The notes beneath the pieces were generated by a model. That model did not search any database. It was not told the DNA's origin and saw nothing but the letters and a program-made list of their open reading frames with translations. Both the position numbers and the translations under genes were made by a program. A DNA stretch of 64,000 nucleotides, taken from positions 37,035-101,034 of the forward strand of contig CAZKIO010000008.1 of NCBI GenBank assembly GCA_964552795.1, read 5' to 3'. The DNA is from JAEUHZ01 sp964552795. Its GTDB lineage: Bacteria; Planctomycetota; UBA1135; GCA-002686595. Below, in pieces: positions 41,570 to 50,720 of this stretch. How positions within the stretch are numbered: the stretch's first letter is position 1; every line of letters starts with the position of its first letter.

Positions 41570-42061
41570 TCAGGACGCGGGGAACCAGGTGGCCAGGAAC
41601 TCCTGCAGCCGCAGCTGGATCGCCTGAGCCGCCGGATCCTCCGGGTGGTACCACGAGTACGTGTGGGAACGTGCGTCGGTCGTAGCGCCGATCACCGTCA
41701 GCGTGGAGAGCGGCAGGTCGCTGATGATGCTCGGGTCGTCACACCGGTCGCGCGCGCCGAGCAGCACGAGGTTGCGCGCCAGGTTGATCGCCTCGTCCTG
41801 CCCCACGTGGGCGAGGCGTGTCGAAGTGCCCGTGCCGTCCAGCGTGCCGCGCGACAAGCGCGCGGATCCATCGCTGTAGACGATCAGGAACTGGTCGAGG
41901 AACCCTCCGAACGTGAACCCGTTGACTTCGTAGATCACGAGCGGCTCGTGCGCGAAGACGTTGGCGCAAGGTGCCTGCGGTGTCGCGCGGAAGCTGGCCA
42001 GCGTCAGCGCAGCCGGGATGAGCAGGGCGGCGGAGGCGAGAAGCAGGAACGATCGTTTCAT
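41570..42061 (-). CDS. Small secreted protein, paralogue of the gene at 20263-20757
   Basis: A 163-aa exported protein from ATG 42061, with AGGAG upstream on the minus strand. The signal peptide is MKRSFLLLASAALLIPAALTLAS. The mature block FAHEPLVIYEVNGFTFGGFLDQFLIVYSDGSAR and the later SHTYSWYHPEDPAAQAIQLRLQEFL mirror the paralogue. A convergent layout with dapA leaves 6 bases between stops. Function unknown. Confidence 0.75.
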   Translation of the reverse strand: MKRSFLLLASAALLIPAALTLASFRATPQAPCANVFAHEPLVIYEVNGFTFGGFLDQFLIVYSDGSARLSRGTLDGTGTSTRLAHVGQDEAINLARNLVLLGARDRCDDPSIISDLPLSTLTVIGATTDARSHTYSWYHPEDPAAQAIQLRLQEFLATWFPAS

Positions 42062-42121
42062 GGCAGAACTCCTGTGTCCGGCCCGCCCCCAGGTCCATGG
42101 ACGGGCGCAAGCCTGCGAACC

Positions 42122-42181
42122 TACCTCGCGCAACCTGCCCGGGTTGCCAAGCCCGGGTAAGCCCTGCGTCGTACCTCGCGC
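42122..42181. promoter_or_regulatory. Direct repeat and inverted repeat in divergent promoter region
   Basis: TACCTCGCGC occurs twice in the same orientation (42122-42131 and 42172-42181, 50 bases apart). Between them GCAACC (42130-42135) pairs with GGTTGC (42142-42147). The region separates the divergent secreted-protein and alpha/beta-hydrolase genes, so a shared regulatory site is plausible. No factor can be named. Confidence 0.35.
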
Positions 42182-42195
42182 GCTACGCTGCAGGC

Positions 42196-43080
42196 ATGGA
42201 CGCCGGCGCACGCGCGACGGAGATCGCCTCGTTCGAGCTCGGGTACGAGCGCGAACCCGGCCGGTGCGTGCGTGTGCGCGCCTTCGCACCACATTCCGCA
42301 CAGCGCTCGGAGGTCCCCTGCCCGCACGTGCTGATCGTGCACGGCTTCAAGGGCTTCCAGCGCTGGGGCTTCTTCCCGGAATTCGCCGCCCGTCTGGCAC
42401 GGAACGGGATCGCAGCGGTGACCTTCGATCTCTCCGGCTCGGGCATCGGTCCCGACGGCGAGACGTTCGCGGACGACGACGCCTTCGCGCGCAACACGTA
42501 CACGCGCGAGCTGGAGGACATCGACCGCGTCCGCGCGCACATCCTTTCGGGCGCGCTGCCGTGGATCGATCCAGACCGCGCGGGGATCCTCGGGCACAGC
42601 CGCGGCGGCGGCATGGCGCTGATCCACGCGGCCGAGCGCGGCGACTACGCGGCGGTCGTCACGTGGGCCGCGATCGGCCGCGTGGATCCGTGGGACGAGC
42701 CGACGCGCGCGCTGTGGCGCCGCCAGGGATTCATCACCGTGCACAACGCGCGCACCGGCCGACACCACCGCCTCGACGTCACGCTGCTGGAGGACGTGGA
42801 GCGCAATCGCGAACGCCTCGACCTGCGCGCGGCGTGCGCGCGCCTCGCGTCCCCCACGCTCCTGATCCACGGGACGGACGACGACGCGGTGCCGTTCGCG
42901 GCGCTCGATCGACTCGCACGGGCGTTCCAGCCCGGAGTCGCGCGCGTCCTCGCCGTCGAGGGCACCGGCCACACCTTCGGTGCGCGGCATCCGTTTGCGG
43001 TCACGACGCCGGCGCTGGAGCGCGTGCTCGGCGCGACGGTGGGCTGGTTCGTCGAACACCTCGGCCTCCGGGCCGCTTGA
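42196..43080 (+). CDS. Alpha/beta hydrolase
   Basis: A 294-aa serine hydrolase. HGFKGFQRWGFFPEFA forms the oxyanion region, GHSRGG (S135) is the nucleophile elbow, LLIHGTDDDAVPF supplies the acid, and VEGTGHTFG the catalytic His. Fold and length fit dienelactone-hydrolase/dipeptidyl-peptidase-like esterases. Substrate unknown. No signal peptide. Confidence 0.85.
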   Translation: MDAGARATEIASFELGYEREPGRCVRVRAFAPHSAQRSEVPCPHVLIVHGFKGFQRWGFFPEFAARLARNGIAAVTFDLSGSGIGPDGETFADDDAFARNTYTRELEDIDRVRAHILSGALPWIDPDRAGILGHSRGGGMALIHAAERGDYAAVVTWAAIGRVDPWDEPTRALWRRQGFITVHNARTGRHHRLDVTLLEDVERNRERLDLRAACARLASPTLLIHGTDDDAVPFAALDRLARAFQPGVARVLAVEGTGHTFGARHPFAVTTPALERVLGATVGWFVEHLGLRAA

Positions 43081-43128
43081 GTGCGTCCGCGGGCGGCCGG
43101 CGCTAGGCTCCCGCCGGCGATCCACGGC

Positions 43129-44475
43129 ATGCCCCACTGGTTGCGGCTCTTGTTCGGTCCGGACGCGCCCGTCGGACGGCGCGCGTACCTCGTCGCCGGC
43201 CTCGCGTGCTTCGCGGTCAAGTACGCGGGCGACGCACTGCTCGTGTGGCTGCACTCGGGACGCCTGTGGACGCCCTTCGACTACGTCGGACTGATCGCCA
43301 CGCCGTCCTTCGCGCGCGAGCCCGGCCTGTCGCTCGTGGCCGCGGCGATCGCCGCCTGGGCCCTGCCCTTCCTGTGGATCGGCTTCTCGATGAGCGCACG
43401 GCGCGCCCTGGACGCGGGGAGCTCGCCCTGGATTGCGCTGCTGTTCTTCGTGCCGTTCCTGAACCTCGCGCTGATCGCCGTGTTGTCCTGCCTTCCCTCG
43501 CGTCCGAGAGAACGGCGAACGGCCGCGTGGCCGGAGAAGCGCACGTCCGGCTTCGCGCGACTCATCGCCGCGAGCTTCCTGGGAGTGGCGGCCGGCGTTC
43601 CAGCATTCTTCGTGAGCGCGTACGGAATCCGCGACTACGGCTACGCGTTGTTCCTGGGCACGCCGTTCTTGATGGGCCTCGTCGCGGCCTATGCGCTGCA
43701 CCGGCCGGGTCCGGTCACCCTGATGCAGACGCTGCTCGCCGGCGTCCTGCCCGCGCTGATCGGACTCTCGCTGCTGCTCGCGATCTCGCTCGAGGGCCTG
43801 ATGTGCATCGCCATGGCGGCTCCGTTGGCGGTGGGGTTCTCCCTGACCGGCGCGTTCGCGGGCACCCTGCTCGCCGCGCAGACCCGTTCCATCCTGGCCC
43901 CCGCGATGCTCGCCGGAGTCGGCCTGCCCGGAGCTTCGGTCGTCGAAGCCTGGTGCACGGAACCCGTCGAGTTCGAGACCGCGACCTCGGTCGTCATCGA
44001 CGCGGCGCCGGAAGCGGTCTGGCCCAACGTCGTCGCTTTCGCCGAGCTGCCGCCGCCGACCGAGTGGCTGTTCCGCATCGGGATCGCCTGCCCCGTGCGC
44101 GCGCGCATCGAGGGACAGGGCGTCGGCGCCGTCCGACACTGCGAGTTCACGACGGGCGCGTTCGTCGAGCCCATCACGCGCTGGGACGAGCCGTCGCGCC
44201 TGTCCTTCGACGTCACCGAGCAACCCGATCCGCTGCGCGAGCTCTCGCCGTGGGGCGCGATCCGGCCGCCGCACCTGGAGCACGGCTGGCGCAGCCTGCG
44301 CGGCGAGTTCCGGCTGGTGCGGCTCGAGGATGGCCGCACGCGGCTGGAAGGGAGCACCTGGTGCCAGCTCGCCTACGCGCCGACGTGGTACTGGCGCCCG
44401 CAGGCCGACGCGATCGTGCACACGATCCACCTGCGGGTCCTGCGGCACGTGAAGGCGCTGTCGGAGATGGACTGA
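43129..44475 (+). CDS. Membrane protein with DUF805-like N-terminus and SRPBCC C-terminus
   Basis: A 448-aa protein. The N-terminal part holds about seven hydrophobic segments; PVGRRAYLVAGLACF and SARRALDAGSSPWIALLFFVPFLNL look like the DUF805 membrane module. From about residue 285 a cytoplasmic or exposed SRPBCC/polyketide-cyclase-like domain follows (TATSVVIDAAPEAVWPNVVAFAELPPPTEWLFRIGIACP ... RLSFDVTEQPDPLRELSPWG). This fusion is uncommon but seen in some planctomycetes and bacteroidetes. ATG 43129 gives the natural start; upstream in-frame codons lack hydrophobic character. Function unknown. Confidence 0.72.
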   Translation: MPHWLRLLFGPDAPVGRRAYLVAGLACFAVKYAGDALLVWLHSGRLWTPFDYVGLIATPSFAREPGLSLVAAAIAAWALPFLWIGFSMSARRALDAGSSPWIALLFFVPFLNLALIAVLSCLPSRPRERRTAAWPEKRTSGFARLIAASFLGVAAGVPAFFVSAYGIRDYGYALFLGTPFLMGLVAAYALHRPGPVTLMQTLLAGVLPALIGLSLLLAISLEGLMCIAMAAPLAVGFSLTGAFAGTLLAAQTRSILAPAMLAGVGLPGASVVEAWCTEPVEFETATSVVIDAAPEAVWPNVVAFAELPPPTEWLFRIGIACPVRARIEGQGVGAVRHCEFTTGAFVEPITRWDEPSRLSFDVTEQPDPLRELSPWGAIRPPHLEHGWRSLRGEFRLVRLEDGRTRLEGSTWCQLAYAPTWYWRPQADAIVHTIHLRVLRHVKALSEMD

Positions 44476-44546
44476 GCATTACGCCCCGCGCATCCGCACC
44501 GGCAACGGCACGCCCGTCGCAGTATCCTGTGCGCACGGCCCGCACC

Positions 44547-46865
44547 ATGCCCTCCCTCGCCACACTCCTCGCCCTGACCGCGCTCTCCGGCGCGGGCGGC
44601 AGCGTCGACGGCGAGCGTGAGCTGGCGCGGATCGCGAAGCTGACACCCGCGGCCGCGTGTCCCCGGCTGGAGGAGCTGCTCGCGCAGCCGGACCTCGACG
44701 AGGCCTCACGCCGCACCGCGCTCGTCCGGTTGCGCGATTTCGCGCAGGAGGCCGCGCCGCCGCTCACCGAATCCGAGGCCGCGCTCGTCTCGAGCCTCGA
44801 GGCCCGCAGCCTGCCGTTCGTCGAGCCGTTGTTGTCGCGCTATGCGATCGTGCTCGGCTCGCCGGAGTTCCTCGATCACGCTCGCGCCGCGCGCCTCCCC
44901 GGGCTGATCGATGCGACCTACGTCGTTCTGCGCCTCCTGTACGCCGTCGATCCGGTGGGCGTCGTCGGTCACCGCTACGTCCTCTTCCCCGATGCCGGCA
45001 AGCCGCACGGCTGGTCGATCCAGACCTCCGCGCTGCTCGTCGCGTACGGCCGGGCCAACGCGAACCAGGGCGGATGGGACGACGCGATCGCGCACGAGAT
45101 CAGCCACGGGTTCGGCCAGCACCACCCGGCGGGGCACCTGTTCGCGGGCGGATTCTTCGAGGGCTACGGCGATCTCTCGATGGCCTACGTCGGCGAGCGC
45201 CTGGGCTTCCTGGGCGAGGGCCTGACCGGTCGCTGGGACGCGCTGCGCGAGGACATCCTGGCGACGGGCGAGCGCGAGTACATCCAGACGCGCCTCTCGA
45301 TCGAGGAGATCGTCGCGTACGGCCCGTCGGCCTCGGTCGTGCTGCGCTTGTGCCTCGACGCCGGCAACGGACGCGATCAGGCCGATTGGAGTCCGCTCGC
45401 GCGGCTCTTCCGCTCGACGCTCGACGATCCGCCCGCGCCGTTGCCGGGTTACCTGTGGCCTGCGCGCATGGCGCGCGACCTCCTGCGCGCGTTCCCGGGC
45501 GATCGAACGTGGGACACGCTGTCGCGCTGGCGCTTCCCGCTCGACCTCGCCACGCACAAGAGCCTCGACCTCGCGAGCGCGCGTCCGGCGGACACGACGC
45601 CGGTCACGCGCGAGAGGCGCTGGGAGGCGGAGGGCCAGACGCTCGTCCGCGCGTGGCGCGTGCTCGGGCCGATCCCCGTGCCCGCCGGACGCTGGCCCAA
45701 CCTCGACTACGACCCGCTCGACGCCTGGAACTTCAGCGAGCGCGAGGAGCACGACGTCGCCGGCGTGAAGCACCGCTGGCGGGACGACCTCGCCGTCGGG
45801 CCCGACGGCGTCGTCCCTCTGGGCTTGCTGCCGGGCGCGGGCGATCCCAGCGTCTTCTATCTGCGCGCCGACCTGCCGCCGGAAGCGGAGGGACCGATCA
45901 CGTTGTACGTCGCCGGCGACGACGAGTGCGCGGTCTGGATCGACGGCCAGCTCGTCCACGCATTCCGCGAGGGCCGCGGCACCGACGTGGACGATCCCGG
46001 CCGCGCCTTCGCCCTCGCTGCGAGAGGCGGCTCGCGGATCCTGGTCCAGGTCGCGAACTACGGCGGACCCACCGGCTTCCATCTGCGCTGGTCGAAGGGC
46101 ACGCCCTTCGAGTCGACCCTGCGCGTCGAGCTGCGCGCGCCCGATCCGCGCCGACGTCTGATGGCCGTGCGCAATCTCGGCACGGCGCGCGCGCCGGGCG
46201 CCCTGATCGTTCCGCTCCTCGCCACCGCGGTGGGCGGCGGCAGCCCCGACGTGCGCACCGAGTCCGCGCGCTTCCTCGGCGGACGGCGCGGCGATCCTGC
46301 GGCGGTCGAGGCGCTGCTGCAGGGCTGGCGTCGGGAAAAGGACTCCCGCGTGCAGCTCGCGCTGAAGTCGGCGCTGGAGGAGCTCGCGCTGCGCCCGTTC
46401 GAGGACTCGGCGGACGCCCACCGCTGGTGGCGCGACGAGGGGCGCGCGTGGCGCGCGTGCGACCACGTCGAAGCCGAGTCCGCCTACGCGCTGCGCAGCG
46501 CGTTCGGCGGCTACTACTCGAACAACGCCGGCGCCTACGGCGGACAGCACGTCGGCCGCTGCTTCGGCGGCGATCCGGCGCACGCCCTGACGGTCGTGCT
46601 GGAGGTGAAGGACAGCGGCCCGCACGCGCTGCTCGTGCGCTACGCGTCGGCGTCGAGCGAACGCCGCGCCGACGTGCGCGTTCGCCGCGGCGAGGTCCCC
46701 GCCGCGGCACGCGACGGCGCCGTGTTCCCCAAGACCGAGTCGTGGGAGACATGGACCTGGCAGGAGATCGCGTTGGGCGTGCTGCCGCCCGGCCGCTACC
46801 GGGTGGAGATCAGCAAGGTCGACGGTTGCCTCGATCTCGACGTGCTGGGCCTGCGCCCGAAGTGA
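44547..46865 (+). CDS. Secreted multi-domain protein with HExxH metallopeptidase domain
   Basis: A 772-aa exported protein with signal-like N-terminus (MPSLATLLALTALSGAGGS). The peptidase domain (about 85-340) contains AIAHEISHGFGQHH (HEISH at 183-187) and FFEGYGDL with a candidate third ligand E205, as in gluzincins. Residues about 390-545 look like a jelly-roll domain (ITLYVAGDDECAVWIDGQLV). A HEAT-like stretch (ESARFLGGRRGDPAAVEALL) follows, then a C-terminal carbohydrate-binding-like beta sandwich (YSNNAGAYGGQHVGRCFGG ... LLVRYASASSERRADV). Probably a surface or secreted protease with polymer-binding modules. Substrate unknown. Confidence 0.72.
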   Translation: MPSLATLLALTALSGAGGSVDGERELARIAKLTPAAACPRLEELLAQPDLDEASRRTALVRLRDFAQEAAPPLTESEAALVSSLEARSLPFVEPLLSRYAIVLGSPEFLDHARAARLPGLIDATYVVLRLLYAVDPVGVVGHRYVLFPDAGKPHGWSIQTSALLVAYGRANANQGGWDDAIAHEISHGFGQHHPAGHLFAGGFFEGYGDLSMAYVGERLGFLGEGLTGRWDALREDILATGEREYIQTRLSIEEIVAYGPSASVVLRLCLDAGNGRDQADWSPLARLFRSTLDDPPAPLPGYLWPARMARDLLRAFPGDRTWDTLSRWRFPLDLATHKSLDLASARPADTTPVTRERRWEAEGQTLVRAWRVLGPIPVPAGRWPNLDYDPLDAWNFSEREEHDVAGVKHRWRDDLAVGPDGVVPLGLLPGAGDPSVFYLRADLPPEAEGPITLYVAGDDECAVWIDGQLVHAFREGRGTDVDDPGRAFALAARGGSRILVQVANYGGPTGFHLRWSKGTPFESTLRVELRAPDPRRRLMAVRNLGTARAPGALIVPLLATAVGGGSPDVRTESARFLGGRRGDPAAVEALLQGWRREKDSRVQLALKSALEELALRPFEDSADAHRWWRDEGRAWRACDHVEAESAYALRSAFGGYYSNNAGAYGGQHVGRCFGGDPAHALTVVLEVKDSGPHALLVRYASASSERRADVRVRRGEVPAAARDGAVFPKTESWETWTWQEIALGVLPPGRYRVEISKVDGCLDLDVLGLRPK

Positions 46866-46924
46866 GCCCGAACGCCGCAGCGGTGGTGGACAGCGGCGCC
46901 GCCGTGCGTTACGGAGTGCCGTGC

Positions 46925-47275
46925 ATGGCAACCGCGATCGACTGGTATTACCACAGGAAGGGCTGAACGAGCTGTGGACGCGCCGACGCCTGGATCCAGG
47001 CGCGGCGCATCGCCGTCCGTGAGACGGTGAACGCCACGAAGGAGCGCCACGGGCGCGGCGACCTCGCGAAGCTGCTGAAGGGCGCGCGCAAGGTGATCGT
47101 CGCCAAGGGGCAGAAGAGCGCGGAGTTCGCGCTGGCCGCAGGCGCGAAGCCGCCCGAGGACATGAAGGACGCGATGCTGGGCCCGACCGGCAACCTGCGC
47201 GCGCCCGCCGTGCGCGCCGGCACGACGTGGCTGGTCGGATTCAACGCCGACGCGTGGGCCGGCGCGCTGGGTTGA
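46925..47275 (+). CDS. ArsC-family selenoprotein candidate with in-frame UGA (Sec14)
   Basis: A single reading frame runs from ATG 46925 (GGAG at 46913-46916 as RBS) to TGA 47275 and is interrupted only by TGA at 46964-46966, codon 14. Reading through gives 116 aa: MATAIDWYYHRKG, then U, then TSCGRADAWIQARRIAVRE and so on. The UGA falls at the first position of the CxxC redox motif (U14-T-S-C17) that ArsC/Spx-fold proteins use. Downstream codons continue to match the ArsC-like pattern (ERHGRGDLAKLL, the LGPTGNLRAPAVRAG stretch). A hairpin starts 13 bases after UGA (46980-47008). Sec forms of ArsC-like proteins are known. The alternative, a nonsense mutation, is less likely because the motif position and the hairpin agree. 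Confidence 0.85.
46980..47008 (+). promoter_or_regulatory. Candidate bacterial SECIS hairpin
   Basis: GCGCCG (46980-46985) pairs with CGGCGC (47003-47008). After a single bulged A, CGCCTG (46987-46992) pairs with CAGGCG (46997-47002), with a GATC loop (or one more G-C pair and an AT loop). The apical loop lies 27-30 bases after the UGA and begins with G, fitting the known geometry of bacterial SECIS elements that recruit SelB. Confidence 0.75.
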
Positions 47276-47293
47276 TGCAGCCCTCGAACCGCG

Positions 47294-50140
47294 TCACGCA
47301 CCCCACGCGATCTGCAGGCCGTTCGACAGGTTGAACGTGGCGGCCGTGCAGAACGCGGCGGCGTTGCGGTACCAGACCTGGTACGTGCGCACGTCGCCCG
47401 CGGACACCGCGCCGCGCACCGACACCGAGAGGTCGCCTCCCACCGGGTAGCTGGAGGCGCCCGCGACGTTGGTCTTCGTGCCCAGGCGCACGACCGTGCC
47501 GCCCGCGCAGCGCAATCCGTCGCCGAACACGCTGCCCGCGCCGCCGTTCTGCTGCGCCGTGCCTTGGAAGTACAGCGCGGAGCTGTTCGGCATCCCGCCG
47601 CCGGAGAGGACGACGGAGTCGGCCGCGACCGAAGCCGCGCCCGTGGCGCCCAGCGACGCTCCGGCCGCGTTCACCGAGTTGGCGCAACCGTTCCCGCCGG
47701 CCCCGCTGTTGCCGCACGGGCACGCGGTCGCGCTGCCGTCGCCGCTGCAGAACGCCGTGAACGGCGGCGCCAGCGAGACGCGGGTCACGCCGTCCCACAT
47801 CGGCGAGGGCACGAGGCCCCGCGTGCCGCCGGCGTCGAACTCCATCGTCGCGGGCGGCAGACCGGTCGCGATGGTCTGCACGACGCCCGCGCTGGCCGTG
47901 TCGATGCGCGTGATCGCGCCGGAGCGCGCGATCGAGATCACGGGCCCGGGTCCCAGCGTGACCGACCACGTGCCCGACGCGCAGAACAGGCACGCGCCGC
48001 CGGGCGCGAGCGACAGCGCCTGCGGCGCGTTGGGCACCGCGATGGTGGAGGTCATCGTTCCGGTCACGAGGTCGACCACCCCCACGTTCTGGCTCTGGGC
48101 GTTCGCGACGTACAAGCGTTGCCCGGGCGAATCGACCGCCATCTCGAACGGCTGCGCGCCGACCGGGATCGTGCGCACGACGCCCCACGTGCCCGTATTG
48201 CGCAGTTCCGAGATCGTGTTCACGTTCTTGTTCGCCACGTAGACCGTCTGGCTGTCGGCCGAGAACGCGGCGCGCACGGGAAACGTGCCGACAGGAACGT
48301 TCGCGGCGACCGTCCACGAAGCCGTGTCGATCAGCGTCACGTTGTTGGTGAAGCTGCCGCACACGGCCAGGGTCGCGCCGTCAGGGCTCAGCGTCATGCC
48401 GCTGGCCTGCTGGAACAGGTAGAAGATGCTGCCCATGTCGCCCGTGGCGAGCTTCGCGCCCGCGACGGTGGCGGTCGGCAGGTGGATGCGCCAGACGCCG
48501 TCGCCGTTCGACACGACCGCGACGTAGGCGTACACGCCGTCGGGCGAGATATCGACCTCGCTGCCGCGCGTCGAGATCGGCACGTTCGTGACGGCGTAGG
48601 TCGAAAGGTCGATCACCGAGGCGAAGGTCGAGTCCAGGTTGGCGACGACCGCCTTCGAGCGGTCCGGGGTGATCTCGACGTCGGCCGGCCGCGCGCCGAC
48701 CGGCACGACGGCCAGCACGTTGCCCGTGGCCGCGTCGAGCACGCTGGCGTTCTGGCTCAGGATGTTGGTCGTGACCGCGACCACGCCGTCGGCGGAGATC
48801 GCCACGTCGCGCGCGGCGTCGCCTTCGGGCGGCGTGCCGCTGGGAACGCGGCCCTCGAGGAAGCCCGCGGCCCCGTTGGTGTTCACCACCAGCAGGTCCT
48901 CGCCGTTGTGGTTGGACAGCATCGCCGCGCGCTGGCCCGACGGCGCCATCGCGCCGACGTAGGCGCTGACCAGGCCGTTCAGCGTGGCCACGATCGTGCC
49001 CGTCGCGTACGAGATCAGGCTGCCGTTGAAGCCGACCGCCAGCGCGTACAGGCCGTCGGGCGTCGAGAGCATGGCGTTGACGGACGCCGTGCTCTGGGTC
49101 GGCCCGAACACGCCCGTCGCGAGGTCCAGGATCTGCGCTCCGTTCTGCACGGAGACCGCGGCCTTGGTCCCGTCCGGACGGATCGAGATCGGCTCGTTCA
49201 GGTCCAGCGGCGAGTTGAACACCTGCGTGATCGTCTGCGTCACGGGATCGACGACCGACACCTTGCGGACGTTCGAGAAGTGCGAGACGACGAGCCTCGA
49301 GCCGCTGGGCGTCTTGGCGATGCCGCGCGGCTGCGGGTCGCAGGCGATCGAGGATACCGTGCCGGCCGCGAGGTCGAAGAAGTCGATCTGCGCGTTCAGG
49401 TTGTCGGGGTGAACCGCGAGAGTGTCCGACGGACACTCGAACCCGTTGATGCGGTAGGTGACGACGCCCGGTTCGAACGAGATCGTCGTGATCGACTGGA
49501 AGCCCGCGCCCGGAATGCGGTGCAGCTCGGTCGCGGTGGCGACGTCGATGACCGAGAGGCTCTGCGACACGGCGTTGCCGACCACGGCCTTCGCCCCGCT
49601 CGGCGTGAAGCGCACGGCCGCCGGCTGCGTCCCGACCGGGATCACGGCCGTCTCCACGCCCGTGTTGAGGTCGACCAGCGAGGCCGTGTTCTCGAACAGG
49701 TTGGCCGTGATCGCGTGCACGTTGTCGGAGGACACCGCCACGTCCGCCGGGCCGCCCGACAGCGGGATCACGCTCACGACCGTGCGCGTCGCGGCGTTGA
49801 ACACGACCAGGTTCCGGCTGGTCATGTGGGCGACGACGATGCGCGTCGCGTCGGGCGTGAAGGCCGCGGCGGTGGGCGTGTCGCCCTCCGGGGCGACCCC
49901 TGCCGGCCAATAGGTGCTGCTCGCCGGGCCGCAAGTTCCCGGGCCGACCGCGCCCGCGACGGGCACGGCGGAGACCTCCACGCCCGCGACGACGCGGCGC
50001 GCGTGGCTGCCGTCGTACACCCAGGTGACCGCAGCGCCGTCCGGGCAATCCGCCGGAGGCGTCCCGGGGACGAACTGCGCGCGGGCGGGGCTCGCGAACG
50101 TGGCGAGGAGGGCGAAGCCGGCAAGGGTGCGGGAGCTCAT
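47294..50140 (-). CDS. Secreted YVTN-type beta-propeller protein with shared C-terminal module
   Basis: A 948-aa exported protein, signal MSSRTLAGFALLATFASPARAQ. Residues about 90-780 are two successive series of YVTN/YNCE-like repeats, recurring as PADVAVSSDNVHAIT, AAVRFTPSGAKAVVGN, PADVEITPDRSKAVVAN and PFEMAVDSPGQRLYVAN, consistent with two seven-bladed propellers. A C-terminal module (about 795-948) starts FCSGDGSATACPCGNSG and ends TAATFNLSNGLQIAW; the FG-GAP protein at 53688-58163 carries the same module. Likely a surface protein. Function of propellers unknown. Confidence 0.85.
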   Translation of the reverse strand: MSSRTLAGFALLATFASPARAQFVPGTPPADCPDGAAVTWVYDGSHARRVVAGVEVSAVPVAGAVGPGTCGPASSTYWPAGVAPEGDTPTAAAFTPDATRIVVAHMTSRNLVVFNAATRTVVSVIPLSGGPADVAVSSDNVHAITANLFENTASLVDLNTGVETAVIPVGTQPAAVRFTPSGAKAVVGNAVSQSLSVIDVATATELHRIPGAGFQSITTISFEPGVVTYRINGFECPSDTLAVHPDNLNAQIDFFDLAAGTVSSIACDPQPRGIAKTPSGSRLVVSHFSNVRKVSVVDPVTQTITQVFNSPLDLNEPISIRPDGTKAAVSVQNGAQILDLATGVFGPTQSTASVNAMLSTPDGLYALAVGFNGSLISYATGTIVATLNGLVSAYVGAMAPSGQRAAMLSNHNGEDLLVVNTNGAAGFLEGRVPSGTPPEGDAARDVAISADGVVAVTTNILSQNASVLDAATGNVLAVVPVGARPADVEITPDRSKAVVANLDSTFASVIDLSTYAVTNVPISTRGSEVDISPDGVYAYVAVVSNGDGVWRIHLPTATVAGAKLATGDMGSIFYLFQQASGMTLSPDGATLAVCGSFTNNVTLIDTASWTVAANVPVGTFPVRAAFSADSQTVYVANKNVNTISELRNTGTWGVVRTIPVGAQPFEMAVDSPGQRLYVANAQSQNVGVVDLVTGTMTSTIAVPNAPQALSLAPGGACLFCASGTWSVTLGPGPVISIARSGAITRIDTASAGVVQTIATGLPPATMEFDAGGTRGLVPSPMWDGVTRVSLAPPFTAFCSGDGSATACPCGNSGAGGNGCANSVNAAGASLGATGAASVAADSVVLSGGGMPNSSALYFQGTAQQNGGAGSVFGDGLRCAGGTVVRLGTKTNVAGASSYPVGGDLSVSVRGAVSAGDVRTYQVWYRNAAAFCTAATFNLSNGLQIAWGA

Positions 50141-50303
50141 GAGGTCGATTCTCGGGGGGGGACGCGCCTGGATGCGGGCGCACCCCGAGGATAGCCGCGC
50201 CGCCGAATCCTGGCGGATCGGACCCCATCAACGCCGCGTGGCTCTCGCGGCGCGACCCCGATACGCTGCGCGGAGGAGATCGACGCGCGTTCCGCGTCGC
50301 GCC

Positions 50304-50699
50304 ATGTCACCGACTCGACAGATCGTCCACAGCCTCTACGCGGCCTTCGCGGCCGGGGACATCCCCGCATTCCTTGCGCTCCTCGATCCCCAGATCCGCT
50401 GGAACGAGGCCGAAGGCTTCCCCTACGCCGACAAGAACCCCTACGTCGGACCGGACGCGATCGTCTCGGGCGTCTTCGCGCGCATCGGAGAGGAGTGGGA
50501 GAACTTCCGCGTCGAGGTCGGCGAGATCGCGGGCGATGGCGAGGTCGTGACGATGTTCGGCCGCTACAAGGGCCGGCACCGCCGCACCGGCAAGGCGCTC
50601 GACGCTCAGTGCGCGCACACGTGGTGGGTGCGCGGCGGCAAGGTCGTCCGCTTCCAGCAGATGGTCGACACGGCGCACGTCGCCGGCGTCCGCGGCTGA
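50304..50699 (+). CDS. SnoaL-like / NTF2-fold protein
   Basis: A 131-aa cone-shaped alpha+beta protein of the SnoaL-like polyketide-cyclase group. IVHSLYAAFAAGDIPAFLALLDPQIRWNEAEGFPYADKNPYVGPDAIVSGVFARI is the typical N-terminal pattern; WWVRGGKVVRFQQMVDTAHV is the C-terminal strand. Such proteins are usually small-molecule-binding or isomerase-like; the substrate cannot be inferred. It stands alone, divergent from the YVTN gene. Confidence 0.87.
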   Translation: MSPTRQIVHSLYAAFAAGDIPAFLALLDPQIRWNEAEGFPYADKNPYVGPDAIVSGVFARIGEEWENFRVEVGEIAGDGEVVTMFGRYKGRHRRTGKALDAQCAHTWWVRGGKVVRFQQMVDTAHVAGVRG

Positions 50700-50720
50700 G
50701 TCGGCCGGGGCACGTGCCAC

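Noticed and set aside
43206..44546. Long upstream extension of the metallopeptidase frame
   Set aside because: Overlaps the DUF805/SRPBCC gene in another frame and is not protein-like; the signal peptide begins at 44547.
46964..47026. Reading the ArsC-like gene as a truncated gene starting at GTG 47027
   Set aside because: This would remove the redox motif and the first strand, whereas the upstream frame with RBS and matching residues continues without any shift through the UGA.
47027..47275. Frameshift or nonsense pseudogene explanation for the ArsC-like gene
   Set aside because: No indel is needed, the only interruption is UGA at the catalytic Cys position, and a suitable hairpin follows. 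Kept only as an alternative.
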